Origin: an uncultured Spirochaetales bacterium
GTDB taxonomy: Bacteria > Spirochaetota > Spirochaetia > Sphaerochaetales > Sphaerochaetaceae
NCBI GenBank assembly: GCA_944393005.1
Contig: CALXYO010000016.1
Coordinates: 1-34,889 of the forward strand
Direction of reading: 5' to 3'
Length of the DNA stretch: 34,889 bases
The notes under the pieces are model-generated. The model did not search any database. It was not told the DNA's origin and saw only the letters and a program-made list of their open reading frames with translations. Each line of letters starts with the position of its first letter. Positions within the stretch are counted from its first letter, which is position 1. Positions 17,173-25,495 of the stretch are shown piece after piece. Position numbers and translations under genes: made by a program.

Positions 17173-19003
17173 TCGTTTTTCCTCCTAGCAGGTCAAGAAC
17201 ATCATCTCTGTAGTCTTCCACCAGAGTCAGGGTGTCACCGTCGCATTCAAGTACATTATCACCTATTTCGTCAAATAATGTCTCATTGACTGTATCCGCT
17301 GCAATGGACGGCATCAGATGTCTGTCACTCAGATATGATGAAACGGACTTTCCCTGAAGAAGCAGTGTGAGAAGCTCTCTGTATGGAATGATGGATGAAT
17401 CTCCCGCGCCTCCTTCATCATCCATGCTGAGTTCTGTTTTCACGACATCATCTTCATAATCTTCCATATCATCTTCAGTCAGCAGACTTTCCCTTGTCAG
17501 CGAGGCATCCTCCCTTATTTTATCAAGGCTGGAAATGTCTATCGTGATGACTGGTCTGGAAGATTCCTCTTCTGCCTTCCTTTCAGCTTCAATCACTGTC
17601 CTGATGCAGTTTTCCGCCCAGCCGCATCCGTCAGCTTTCCTGAGATAATGACCGCACCTTAATGACAGGCGCAGCATCCTGTCAGTTTCATGCAGTAAGG
17701 CATTGAACGTTTTCAGATCGAAATTCAGGCTGTCATAACGCCTTTCTCTCCATACACCCTCCCTGCATATGTATGTTCTGCATGGTGTCAGCGTGTACTC
17801 CATATTCAGATGTTTTCTTTTCTCATGGTATACGGCATTGACAAGCGGGTGCCACGGGTATTCCTTCTGTGCACCGAAGCAGATTGCAAAGGGATTCCTG
17901 CCGTCAGCTGAGATTGATGATGAAGCTTCTTTCCATACAGCTGCGAAAACATGCTTTCCTTTATCGGGGTATTTTCTCATTATGAGTGACTGCTCAGGCT
18001 TTTTCTTTGCAAATGCGCACAGGGAAGAGAATATCTCGTCATCTGAATGATTGCCTGGATCTCTCAGCATCGCAAGGGCCGTATCGGTTTTCATCGCCTT
18101 CCCTGATGCATGGCGGATGGCCGTTTCCACGGGAAGGCTGTTCATGACGGCAAAGTCAAACATCCACCGGTGAAGATTCCTCCGCATGACGGCATCACCC
18201 ATTCCTTTATCAAGGAAACCTGTCTCGAAATCGTTCAGCTTGTCCATGCTGTCCTGTGCTGATGAGGCTCCGATTCCGTTCAGGAGCTCATAAAGGTAAA
18301 TATAGGCAAGAGAAAGGGGAACAGGGGAGAATATTCCTTTTCTCACGTCTGTGCGCCAGGTGAAGTATCCCCTCAGCTGTCCTATGGTCAGGTCATGGTA
18401 GACAGGGAAATAGCATCTGAGCTCCCCCTTCCATGGTGCGTTGTCCTCATAATCTTCCATGAACTTTCCCTGTATCAGGAAGTTGCGGCATTTCTGAGTG
18501 AATGAGCTGCCTCTGTATTCATACAGGTGAATCATCCGGAGTATTCGGTCCGGTACCGCTGCAGATGACAGCCTGAAGTCTTCATCTGATGTTCTCCTCT
18601 CTGTTTCTGGACAGACAACCTGTGTCTTTGAAGGGGAATTCTCTAGGACAATCGTGCAGCCGTGCGGGCTGCAGGCTGCAACAGCTTCATCGAAGAGGCG
18701 GAAGACAACATCTTCTTCTGTCCTGCTGTCGAATGCGACGCCTGTCCATCTGCTGCCGTACATGCGGAACGGCTGACGGAGATACGGCCTGTCATGCATC
18801 ATCATAAAGTCCTGTCCGCATTTGATGTCGCACCTCTGTATTTCAGCGCCTGACGTGGAATCCCACTGGCGCATGAGCAGCGCAAGCCATTTTCCGCTGC
18901 CGGGATCAGAGAGAACGGAGAAGCCTGGGAAGTCTGCCCACTTATGTTCTTCCCTGATATGGTATTTCGTTTCAGCATATGCAGTAAGATCTGATAGTTC
19001 CAA
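17162..19003 (-). CDS. MmcQ/YjbR-like + TerB-N + TerB-C multidomain protein
   Basis: A 613-residue protein. Residues 1-115 look like an MmcQ/YjbR-type domain (HKWADFPGFSVL, GKWLALLMRQWD). Residues about 150-350 fit TerB-N (SFTQKCRNFLIQGKFMEDYED, LRCYFPVYHDLTIGQLRGYFTWR). Residues about 480-605 fit TerB-C (VITIDISSLDKIREDASLTRESLL ... VNETLFDEIGDNVLE). An acidic linker (EDDMEDYEDD) lies between. The start is taken at TTG 19003: an in-frame stop lies about 35 bases upstream, no ATG follows until residue 44 inside the first domain, and a promoter sits just upstream. It is the first gene of the cassette and presumably its sensor or scaffold. Confidence 0.75.
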   Translation of the reverse strand: MELSDLTAYAETKYHIREEHKWADFPGFSVLSDPGSGKWLALLMRQWDSTSGAEIQRCDIKCGQDFMMMHDRPYLRQPFRMYGSRWTGVAFDSRTEEDVVFRLFDEAVAACSPHGCTIVLENSPSKTQVVCPETERRTSDEDFRLSSAAVPDRILRMIHLYEYRGSSFTQKCRNFLIQGKFMEDYEDNAPWKGELRCYFPVYHDLTIGQLRGYFTWRTDVRKGIFSPVPLSLAYIYLYELLNGIGASSAQDSMDKLNDFETGFLDKGMGDAVMRRNLHRWMFDFAVMNSLPVETAIRHASGKAMKTDTALAMLRDPGNHSDDEIFSSLCAFAKKKPEQSLIMRKYPDKGKHVFAAVWKEASSSISADGRNPFAICFGAQKEYPWHPLVNAVYHEKRKHLNMEYTLTPCRTYICREGVWRERRYDSLNFDLKTFNALLHETDRMLRLSLRCGHYLRKADGCGWAENCIRTVIEAERKAEEESSRPVITIDISSLDKIREDASLTRESLLTEDDMEDYEDDVVKTELSMDDEGGAGDSSIIPYRELLTLLLQGKSVSSYLSDRHLMPSIAADTVNETLFDEIGDNVLECDGDTLTLVEDYRDDVLDLLGGKTNEK

Positions 19004-19044
19004 AACCTGCTTTCCCGTCTCTCTACAGAATATTCACAGATATT

Positions 19045-19074
19045 AAGATATTTCCCAAAGCGTATGTCAGTCAA
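19045..19074 (-). promoter_or_regulatory. Promoter of the TerB/BrxD/helicase operon
   Basis: On the minus strand TTGACT (19069-19074), an 18-base spacer and TATCTT (19045-19050) give a plausible sigma-70 promoter. It would start transcription about 35 bases ahead of the TTG start at 19003. This supports that start over a longer reading through the small upstream frame. Confidence 0.4.
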
Positions 19075-19317
19075 GGAAAGATACCTGTTCTTTTCCTCAG
19101 CTTCCAGCTCTGTGTAAGGAGCCTGTCTGTACTTCCTGTTGAGATAAAAAGCGGAAGTGATTATCAGATTCATTCATCCGTATCCAATATGGTTAAAGAT
19201 GATGCATACGGAATCAAGCGCGGCATTGTTCTCTCCAGTGCTCCGGAGGTGTTAGGAAAAGGAAAGATTTTATATCTGACGGTCTGTGATCTGATGTTTC
19301 TTTAAAGGAAAATTTTC

Positions 19318-19383
19318 ATGCGGAAAGCATCAGTTTTTGCTTGCCGTGCTGTGGGTGTGTTGAATCAGAACACAGACATATGA
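19318..19383 (+). CDS. Possible 21-residue leader peptide for ABC-F gene
   Basis: ATG 19318 to TGA 19381-19383 encodes MRKASVFACRAVGVLNQNTDI. AAAGGAA (19304-19310) lies 7 bases before the ATG, a better site than most chance ORFs have. It ends 80 bases before the ABC-F start. Antibiotic-resistance ABC-F genes are often controlled by ribosome stalling on such leaders. I could not find a clear pair of alternative hairpins, so the regulatory role is a guess. Confidence 0.35.
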   Translation: MRKASVFACRAVGVLNQNTDI

Positions 19384-19463
19384 TAGCATCCTGTCTGTCG
19401 GAGGGCCTGCAATGTCATCAATCCAGTGAAAATTCCAAGCGCTTTATTTTTCTGGAGGATCTG

Positions 19464-20975
19464 ATGTTTTTGCATCTTGACAATATTACTTTTTCATACC
19501 CTGAATCAGGGTGTCTTCTGTTTTCAGATCTGTCATTGTCATTCCAGCAGGGCTGGACTGTGATTGCCGGTGCGAACGGCAGCGGCAAGAGCACGCTTGT
19601 ATCAATCGCCGCCGGGCTCATAGCACCGGATTCAGGCCGTGTTCGCAAAAGCGGGGAAGCTGTGCTGTGTTCCCAGGTTTTCGAAGGACTTGAGCCTCAG
19701 GACTGGAGTGATATTTTCTGTGGTGATAATCATGTCGGAATGCTCAAATCCACACTTTCAATCTCTGACAGTATGATAGAAAGGCAGGAGACTCTTTCAG
19801 GCGGAGAGAAGAAAAGACTTCAGCTTCTGGCCGCACTGTCTCATTCACCTGAAATACTCATTCTTGATGAGCCGACCAACCATCTTGATTCATACAGCAG
19901 GCAGCTTATGATCAATGCACTCAGGACATTTGACGGCATCGGGATAATCGTTTCCCATGACAGGGCTTTTTCCGCTGCTCTTTCATCGAGGACTGTCCTT
20001 TTCGACAGGGCTTCAGACGGGCTTACGACATTTGAGGATATTCCGCTGTCTCTTCCTGATGCGCTTGATGAGAGTGCAAGAAGGAAGAAAGCCGGGCGTG
20101 ATGCCTATGAGAGTATCCGTTCGGCAATATCGGCACAGCAGATGATCGTCCAGAAGCTTGGAGAGAGGAGCCGGTCAAAGCAGAAAGATCTGTCGAAAAG
20201 GGGCATAAGCAGCAAAGATCATGATGCGAAGGCCAGAATTGACGGTGCACGTCTGTCAGGAAAGGATGCATCCCTTGACGGCGCTATGAGAAACCACATG
20301 TCAAGCTCTGCACAGCTTGAAGGAAAGCTCGAAGCGGCAGGAAAGCCTCTGATGAGAAAGGAGGGGCTGACGCTTTCAGGCAGCATGAGGGTGCCTGATC
20401 TCTCATTTCCTGAAACCTTGATAACTGCCGGCAGCTATAGCCTGAACGTACCGGCTTTTTCAGTCAAAGCCGGCTCTCATATCGCACTCACCGGCAGGAA
20501 CGGCAGCGGGAAAACCCTTTTCATGAAGACTTTCCATGATTATCTGGAAGAGACGGGAAAGGGTGATTTTGTCCTTTATATTCCGCAGGAATTCACTGGT
20601 GAAGAGGAAGAGAGGCTGCTTTCGTTATTCCGTTCGCTTGAAGACGATGAAAGGGGACTCGTCCTTTCTGACATGTACCGCATGGGATCAAATCCGTCAT
20701 CGCTGTTCTCGCATGAACTCTCTCCAAGTCCCGGAGAGATGAAGAAACTGGCTCTTGCGATGTCGAGAAGGGAAGGACGCAGTGTGCTGATGATGGACGA
20801 GCCGACCAATCACCTTGACATTGTTTCGATGAAGATTCTCGAGAAAATGTTCTCACAGGATGGAAAGGATCTGACAATACTGCTCATAAGTCATGATGAT
20901 GCGTTCATTGCCGCATGCTGCGATACTGTATGGAAAGTTGAGAGAAACGGAAACAGCGGACATTTGATTGTCTGA
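19464..20975 (+). CDS. ABC-F family ATPase (two ABC domains, no membrane part)
   Basis: A 503-residue protein with two ATP-binding cassettes. The first has GANGSGKST, LSGGEKKRLQL and LILDEPTNHLD. The second has GRNGSGKT, a degenerate signature LSPSPGEMKKLAL and LMMDEPTNHLD. A charged linker with DAKARIDGARLSGKDAS joins them. ABC-F proteins bind the ribosome E site; some relieve stalling and some protect against antibiotics. ATG 19464 is chosen because GGAGG (19454-19458) is 5 bases upstream; a longer frame from a TTG at 19341 lacks a ribosome site. The short interdomain linker and odd second signature leave its class open. Confidence 0.85.
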   Translation: MFLHLDNITFSYPESGCLLFSDLSLSFQQGWTVIAGANGSGKSTLVSIAAGLIAPDSGRVRKSGEAVLCSQVFEGLEPQDWSDIFCGDNHVGMLKSTLSISDSMIERQETLSGGEKKRLQLLAALSHSPEILILDEPTNHLDSYSRQLMINALRTFDGIGIIVSHDRAFSAALSSRTVLFDRASDGLTTFEDIPLSLPDALDESARRKKAGRDAYESIRSAISAQQMIVQKLGERSRSKQKDLSKRGISSKDHDAKARIDGARLSGKDASLDGAMRNHMSSSAQLEGKLEAAGKPLMRKEGLTLSGSMRVPDLSFPETLITAGSYSLNVPAFSVKAGSHIALTGRNGSGKTLFMKTFHDYLEETGKGDFVLYIPQEFTGEEEERLLSLFRSLEDDERGLVLSDMYRMGSNPSSLFSHELSPSPGEMKKLALAMSRREGRSVLMMDEPTNHLDIVSMKILEKMFSQDGKDLTILLISHDDAFIAACCDTVWKVERNGNSGHLIV

Positions 20976-21132
20976 CAGCATTGCCTGCTTCTTCTTTTCC
21001 CATGTAAGTGAAAGGTCATCATGGCTGTAATATTGTGTGCCGGAGCGGTGCGGGGATGTTTCTTTTGAAGATGTCTTTCCCGCAAGTCTGACTTCGGCAC
21101 AGGAAAATTTTGAAATTTTCTGAAAGTAAAAT

Positions 21133-21161
21133 TTGTTAAAAACCATTGCATAATTTATTAT
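21133..21161 (+). promoter_or_regulatory. Sigma-70-type promoter of amino-acid ABC operon
   Basis: TTGTTA (21133-21138), a 17-base spacer and TATTAT (21156-21161), with AT-rich sequence upstream. It would give a leader of roughly 135 bases before ATG 21306. Confidence 0.5.
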
Positions 21162-21186
21162 GTACATGTAGTATCTGTTTTCACTG

Positions 21187-21231
21187 CATGTCTGTTTTGA
21201 GCTGAAAACATCCGGGGAGAGTACAGACATG
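21187..21231 (+). promoter_or_regulatory. Structured leader: overlapping inverted repeats
   Basis: CATGTCTGT (21187-21195) is a perfect complement of ACAGACATG (21223-21231). An inner pair GTTTT/AAAAC (21194-21198 and 21205-21209) shares two bases with the left arm, so the two helices compete at their edge. This could be an RNA switch or a protein site. No T-run follows. Confidence 0.4.
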
Positions 21232-21305
21232 GGGCAGGATGTGAAAATAAAAGGGATGGCAGCCGGTCTTTCAGATGGAAGGCTCAGGCTGTGCGGAGGG
21301 CTGCT

Positions 21306-22415
21306 ATGATTGAGATCAGGCACTTAAGAAAAGTATTCGATGACGATACTATTCCTCTGAAAGACATTGATATCACGATAAACAAAGGTGATGTGATATC
21401 TGTCATCGGACCTTCTGGAACAGGAAAATCAACACTCCTCAGATGTATCAACATGCTGACCGAGCCCACATCGGGCAGTATCATTGTCGACGGACAGGAT
21501 ATTACGGAAAAAGGCTGCAACCTTAATGAGATAAGGAAAAAGATGGGAATGGTCTTCCAGTCATTCAATCTTTTCGGTCATCTCACGATCATTGAGAACA
21601 TCATGAATCCCCAGATAACACTTCTGGGCCGCAGCCGTCAGGAAGCTTATGACAAGGCAATGTATCTGCTACAGCAGGTCGGTCTTGCCTCAAAGGTTTT
21701 CAACTATCCTGATGAACTGTCAGGCGGACAGCAGCAGAGAATCGCCATTGCAAGAACTCTCGCCATGGATCCGGACATCATTCTTTTCGATGAGCCGACA
21801 AGCGCGCTTGACCCTTCGATGATCGGAGAAGTCCAGTCGGTTATCAAGATGCTGGCAAAAAGCGGAAGGACTATGATGATCGTGACCCATGAGATGGATT
21901 TCGCAAGGAAGATATCCAACCGCATCATCTTCATGTATGACGGCTATATTCTTGAAGAGGGGACACCGAAGCAGATTTTCGAGCATCCCCAGAACGAGAT
22001 AACTAAGAAATTCATACAGCGTCTTTCTTCTCTCACATACAGGATCACTTCCGCAGATTTCAATGTGGAAGCCATGAATGACGAGCTGAATGCCTACGGC
22101 GAGAAGCTCCTCATCGAGGCGGAAAGACTCAGCAAGCTCATGCTTGCATTCGAGGAAATCTGTATCAACAACATTGTCGCCGGCAGCGAAGTGCCTGATG
22201 TCCTCGTGAAGGTCGAGTATTCTGAGAAACTCGATATCCTCTCGATGCTCATCTGCTACAAAGGCGAGAGATTCAATGTGAATGAATCCGGCAGCAAGCT
22301 TTTCCTTGATCTGCTTGCCGAGCCTACTACCGAGATCAAGCAGGATGACATCACAGGCGATCCGATGGGCTATGACCATGTGATTTCCATGCGCTTCAGA
22401 TGGGTGGAGGAGTAA
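21306..22415 (+). CDS. Polar amino-acid ABC importer ATPase with GHKL-like C-terminal extension
   Basis: A 369-residue protein. Residues 1-240 are a GlnQ/HisP-type ATPase: Walker A GPSGTGKS (35-42), signature LSGGQQQRIAIA (138-149), Walker B IILFDEP (158-164) and switch His in VTHEMDFA. The family normally ends near residue 245. Here about 125 residues follow. LMLAFEEICINNIV (278-291) recalls the N-box of RsbW-type GHKL ATPases, and LSMLICYKGERFNV recalls their D-x-G strand with the Asp lost. The ATG at 21306 is preferred over a GTG at 21291 because GGAGG (21294-21298) lies 7 bases before it. It is followed 4 bases later by its permease partner. Confidence 0.85.
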   Translation: MIEIRHLRKVFDDDTIPLKDIDITINKGDVISVIGPSGTGKSTLLRCINMLTEPTSGSIIVDGQDITEKGCNLNEIRKKMGMVFQSFNLFGHLTIIENIMNPQITLLGRSRQEAYDKAMYLLQQVGLASKVFNYPDELSGGQQQRIAIARTLAMDPDIILFDEPTSALDPSMIGEVQSVIKMLAKSGRTMMIVTHEMDFARKISNRIIFMYDGYILEEGTPKQIFEHPQNEITKKFIQRLSSLTYRITSADFNVEAMNDELNAYGEKLLIEAERLSKLMLAFEEICINNIVAGSEVPDVLVKVEYSEKLDILSMLICYKGERFNVNESGSKLFLDLLAEPTTEIKQDDITGDPMGYDHVISMRFRWVEE

Positions 22416-22419
22416 GGAA

Positions 22420-23931
22420 ATGAAGAAATCTGTCTTGTTGTTTATTGCGGCAATCCTGCTCTTTGCCTCATCTCTTTCCGCTGCCGCGGCGGAGTACAAG
22501 ACCATTGAGGATCTCAATGGCAAGAACATAGGTGTGCAGACCGCCGTGCTTTACGAGGAACTTATTCAGGACAGGGTTCCTGATGCGGTGTTCCAGTATT
22601 ACACCATGCCGAATGATATGATACTCGCGCTTCAGTCCGGCAAGGTTGATGCATATCTCATCGAAGAAGTCAGCTACGGCGTCCAGAAGAAGAACCATCC
22701 TGATCTTGCAGTGCTTGAGGAGCCTGCAGGATACATCAACGCGACCTGCATCATCGGCAACAACGAGAGGCAGGATACCCTTCTGTCTCAGCTGAACCAG
22801 TTCATTGCCGACAGCTGGGAAAACGGACTTCTTGATGAGCTTTATGATTACTGGATTGCTGACTTTGATCCCGTGAACGATAAGTGCGACATTACCGGCT
22901 TCACCGGTGAGAACGGTGTGATCAGCGTTGCCGTTGAAGGCGGATATGAGCCGTTCTCATTCATCAGCAACGGCAACATTTCAGGATTCGATGTCGACTT
23001 CATCTGCCGCTTTGCCCGTGAATACGGTTATACACCTGAATTCTATGAGGTGCCCTTTGAAGCCATAGCTCCGGGAGTCGAAAGCGGAAAATATGATATC
23101 GGAATGAACATCGTCGTAAGTGCGGAGCGCAATGAGACAGGAACTCTTTCCGATGTCTACTATACGACACCGATCCGTCTTGTGATCATGGGTGAGGATG
23201 AGTCAGAACTCACATTCTTCCAGCAGCTGGGAGAAAGCTTCAACAAGACCTTCATAAGGGAAGGACGATGGAAGCTCTTCGTGGAAGGTGCCGGTGTCAC
23301 AATACTGATTACGGTCACATCCATCATAGCCGGAACCATTCTCGGTTTCATCATCTATATGCTTTGCCGGAAGGGCGGTGTGGTTATGAACAAGGGGACA
23401 AATGTGTTCCTCTGGCTCATTCACGGCATGCCTACTGTACTGCTGCTTATGATCCTCTACTACATCGTGTTCGGCTCTTCCTCACTGAGCGGCACATGGG
23501 TTTCGGTTGTAGGGTTCTCTCTCATGTTCGCCTGCTCCATGATAGACATGCTCCGTGTGGGCTGCAATGCGATAGGAAAGGGGCAGTTCGAAGCTTCAAC
23601 CGCACTGGGCTATTCGGAGAGACAGAGTTTCTTCAAGATAATACTTCCCCAGGCGGCACAGCACTTCCTTCCCATCTACCGCAATGACGTGGTCACCCTC
23701 ATAAAGGAAACTTCGGTTGTCGGTTACATCGCGGTACTTGATCTGACCAAGATAAGCGACCTCGTCAGAAGCCGCACATATGAGGCGTTCTTCCCTCTGA
23801 TCGTCACCGCGATCATGTACTTCATAATCTCTGCAGTTCTGACGAAACTCGTCACGCTGGTCGAACATTCGATCGATCCGAAGAGAAGGAAGAAGGACAA
23901 GATCCTCAAAGGTATAAAGGAAAAGGACTGA
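22420..23931 (+). CDS. Amino-acid ABC importer: substrate-binding protein fused to permease, lobes permuted
   Basis: A 503-residue protein with a signal peptide (about 1-24). Residues 28-150 look like the second lobe of a family-3 binding protein (TIEDLNGKNIGVQTAVLYEEL, LQSGKVDAYLIEEV, ENGLLDELYDYW). Residues 165-255 look like the first lobe (ISVAVEGGYEPFSF, ISGFDVDFICRFAREYG, GVESGKYDIGMNIVVSAERN). The order is thus reversed from the usual one. From about 285 a GlnP-type permease follows, with the EAA loop at EASTALGYSERQSFFKIILPQA. It should form a homodimeric importer with the ATPase upstream. The start has GGAGG about 9 bases ahead. Confidence 0.85.
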   Translation: MKKSVLLFIAAILLFASSLSAAAAEYKTIEDLNGKNIGVQTAVLYEELIQDRVPDAVFQYYTMPNDMILALQSGKVDAYLIEEVSYGVQKKNHPDLAVLEEPAGYINATCIIGNNERQDTLLSQLNQFIADSWENGLLDELYDYWIADFDPVNDKCDITGFTGENGVISVAVEGGYEPFSFISNGNISGFDVDFICRFAREYGYTPEFYEVPFEAIAPGVESGKYDIGMNIVVSAERNETGTLSDVYYTTPIRLVIMGEDESELTFFQQLGESFNKTFIREGRWKLFVEGAGVTILITVTSIIAGTILGFIIYMLCRKGGVVMNKGTNVFLWLIHGMPTVLLLMILYYIVFGSSSLSGTWVSVVGFSLMFACSMIDMLRVGCNAIGKGQFEASTALGYSERQSFFKIILPQAAQHFLPIYRNDVVTLIKETSVVGYIAVLDLTKISDLVRSRTYEAFFPLIVTAIMYFIISAVLTKLVTLVEHSIDPKRRKKDKILKGIKEKD

Positions 23932-23944
23932 CATGGAAATACTG

Positions 23945-23968
23945 GTGCATGGGAGAGAGCCCCTGCAC
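23945..23968 (+). other. Hairpin between importer and TrkH genes
   Basis: GTGCA-T-GGG (23945-23953) pairs with CCC-C-TGCAC (23960-23968) around AGAGAG, with one mismatch. It lies in the 57-base gap before trkH. No T-run follows, so it may be an RNA-processing or stability element. Confidence 0.35.
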
Positions 23969-23988
23969 TTTCCATTCAGGGACAGACG

Positions 23989-25440
23989 ATGCATTTCAGA
24001 TCAATCATCCGCCTTTTAAGCTACATTACATTCTTCATGGCGGTTTTCCTGCTGGTTCCCGCCTTCGTATCCGTATACTACCACGAGGAAGAATGCATAA
24101 TCGGATTTTTCCTCACATCTTTCATAATGCTTGTGGCATCTTCCGTTGCCGTTCTGATCTCCGGCGGAGGTGGGGAAATCTCAATAGGGGTGAAGGACAG
24201 TTATCTTTTTGTCACTCTGACATGGTTCCTGTTTGCCTTTTTCGGAGCACTTCCCTTTTATTTCACAGGTGTGTTTGACAGCTTTGCCGGATGTTTTTTT
24301 GAAAGTATGTCGGGCTTTACCGCTACAGGTGCTTCAATGATGGGGGAGATCGACACTTCCCTCAAAGGCATACTTTTCTGGCGCAGCATGACTAACTGGA
24401 TCGGAGGCATGGGCATTGTCCTGCTTTTTATCGCGGTTCTTCCGTCTCTGGGCGTTAGCGGTGCATCTCTGTACGGTGCGGAGATGATCGGACCGACAAA
24501 AGAAAAACTGCTGCCTCTCATGAGAGATACGGCGCTTGTGCTGTGGGCACTCTACATAGGACTCTCATTTCTTCAGGTTGTTTTTCTTTTTTTCGGCGGA
24601 CTGAACTGGTTTGATGCCATGACGATCATGTTCGCCACGATGGGCTCAGCGGGATTTGCTCCTCATGATGCGTCAATCGCATATTACGATTCGGTCTATG
24701 TGAACTGGGTGTGCATCGTTTTCATGTTCCTGGCCGCCGTCAATTTCTCGCTTTTCTTCCATCTGATCCGGGGAAAGTTCAGGAAGGCCTTTTCGAATTA
24801 TGAGCTGAAGATGTATTTCGCGATTCTCTGTATCGCAACCCTGCTTGTGACATTCAACCTCGTATCCAAGGGGTATTTCAATCTTATGGCAGCGTTTAAC
24901 CATGCTGCATTCCAGGTCGTGAGCTTCATGACGACGACAGGATTTGTAAGTGCGGATTACTCCTCGTGGCCTTTCTTCTCACAGATGATTCTGTATATTC
25001 TCTGCATAATAGGGGGATGTGCCGGCTCCACAAGCGGCGGTATAAAAGTGATCCGCGTAGGGGCTATGCTGCAGATCTTCCGCAATGCAATGATAAAACG
25101 GCTTCATCCTTCTGCCGTCGTGAAGATACATATCGGGTCTTCAGGGTTCTCGACAGATACTGTCCAGGCCATAGCCGGATTCACAGGCTTTTATTTTGCG
25201 AACATAATTCTGGGAACTCTTGTATTGTCACTGACCGGTCTGGATTTTCTGATCACGCATTCCGCGGTTCTTCTCGCCCTCACCAATGTGGGTGTCGGTT
25301 TCGGCGGGCTGGGAACTGATATCTCATTCTCCATCTTTCCTGACTGGGCACTGTCCATTCTTTCCTTTCTCATGCTTGCCGGACGTCTTGAGCTTTTCAC
25401 AGTCTATTCGATTTTCACCCGTGATTTCTGGAGAAGATAG
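23989..25440 (+). CDS. trkH: TrkH-family potassium uptake protein, membrane subunit
   Basis: A 483-residue membrane protein with the four pore repeats of the SKT superfamily. Filter regions are SMSGFTATGASM, FATMGSAGFAP, VSFMTTTGFVSAD and LTNVGVGFGG; the conserved Gly is present in each. GGCAGSTSGGIKVIR in the third repeat is typical of TrkH/KtrB. It moves K+ with or without Na+. AGGGA (23978-23982) is 6 bases ahead of the ATG. The cytoplasmic TrkA/KtrA partner is not in the window. It lies 57 bases after the importer and may share its transcript. Confidence 0.9.
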   Translation: MHFRSIIRLLSYITFFMAVFLLVPAFVSVYYHEEECIIGFFLTSFIMLVASSVAVLISGGGGEISIGVKDSYLFVTLTWFLFAFFGALPFYFTGVFDSFAGCFFESMSGFTATGASMMGEIDTSLKGILFWRSMTNWIGGMGIVLLFIAVLPSLGVSGASLYGAEMIGPTKEKLLPLMRDTALVLWALYIGLSFLQVVFLFFGGLNWFDAMTIMFATMGSAGFAPHDASIAYYDSVYVNWVCIVFMFLAAVNFSLFFHLIRGKFRKAFSNYELKMYFAILCIATLLVTFNLVSKGYFNLMAAFNHAAFQVVSFMTTTGFVSADYSSWPFFSQMILYILCIIGGCAGSTSGGIKVIRVGAMLQIFRNAMIKRLHPSAVVKIHIGSSGFSTDTVQAIAGFTGFYFANIILGTLVLSLTGLDFLITHSAVLLALTNVGVGFGGLGTDISFSIFPDWALSILSFLMLAGRLELFTVYSIFTRDFWRR

Positions 25441-25495
25441 TACTGCCTTCCTGTCACGTTTCCGCGGGGCTTCTGATGTGCATTTCATTTTTTTC

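Larger units (their letters stand above)
19004..19463. other. Divergent intergenic region between defence-like cassette and ABC-F gene
   Basis: 460 bases without a long gene. The left part holds the minus-strand promoter of the cassette. The right part holds a short ORF with its own ribosome site (19318-19383) ahead of the ABC-F gene. A minus-strand frame starting at 19173 overlaps the cassette's first gene and is not accepted as a gene. Nothing else was recognised. Confidence 0.6.
20976..21305 (+). other. Intergenic leader region of the amino-acid importer
   Basis: 330 bases without a gene. An AT-rich near-palindrome (GAAAATTT/AAATTTTC, 21103-21120) lies upstream of the promoter at 21133-21161. 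Beyond it is a 5' leader of about 135 bases with two overlapping inverted repeats at 21187-21231. No known riboswitch pattern was recognised. Confidence 0.6.

Noticed and set aside
13592..19003. A full BREX locus
   Set aside because: No PglX methylase, PglZ phosphatase or BrxC/PglY ATPase is present in the flanking genes.
18802..19173. Minus-strand frame of 123 codons overlapping the start of the TerB-type gene
   Set aside because: Most of it lies inside the TerB-type gene in another frame. The unique part has no recognisable family or ribosome site, and a promoter for the cassette falls inside it. A one-base shift in a run of four T near 19003 could fuse it to the TerB protein, but family members seem to start at the TTG.
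19341..19463. N-terminal extension of the ABC-F protein from a TTG at 19341
   Set aside because: No ribosome site there; the ATG at 19464 has a good one and matches the usual start of the first ABC domain.
21170..21305. Glycine, lysine, SAM or guanidine riboswitch
   Set aside because: None of the conserved core sequences of these classes could be found; only simple inverted repeats are visible.
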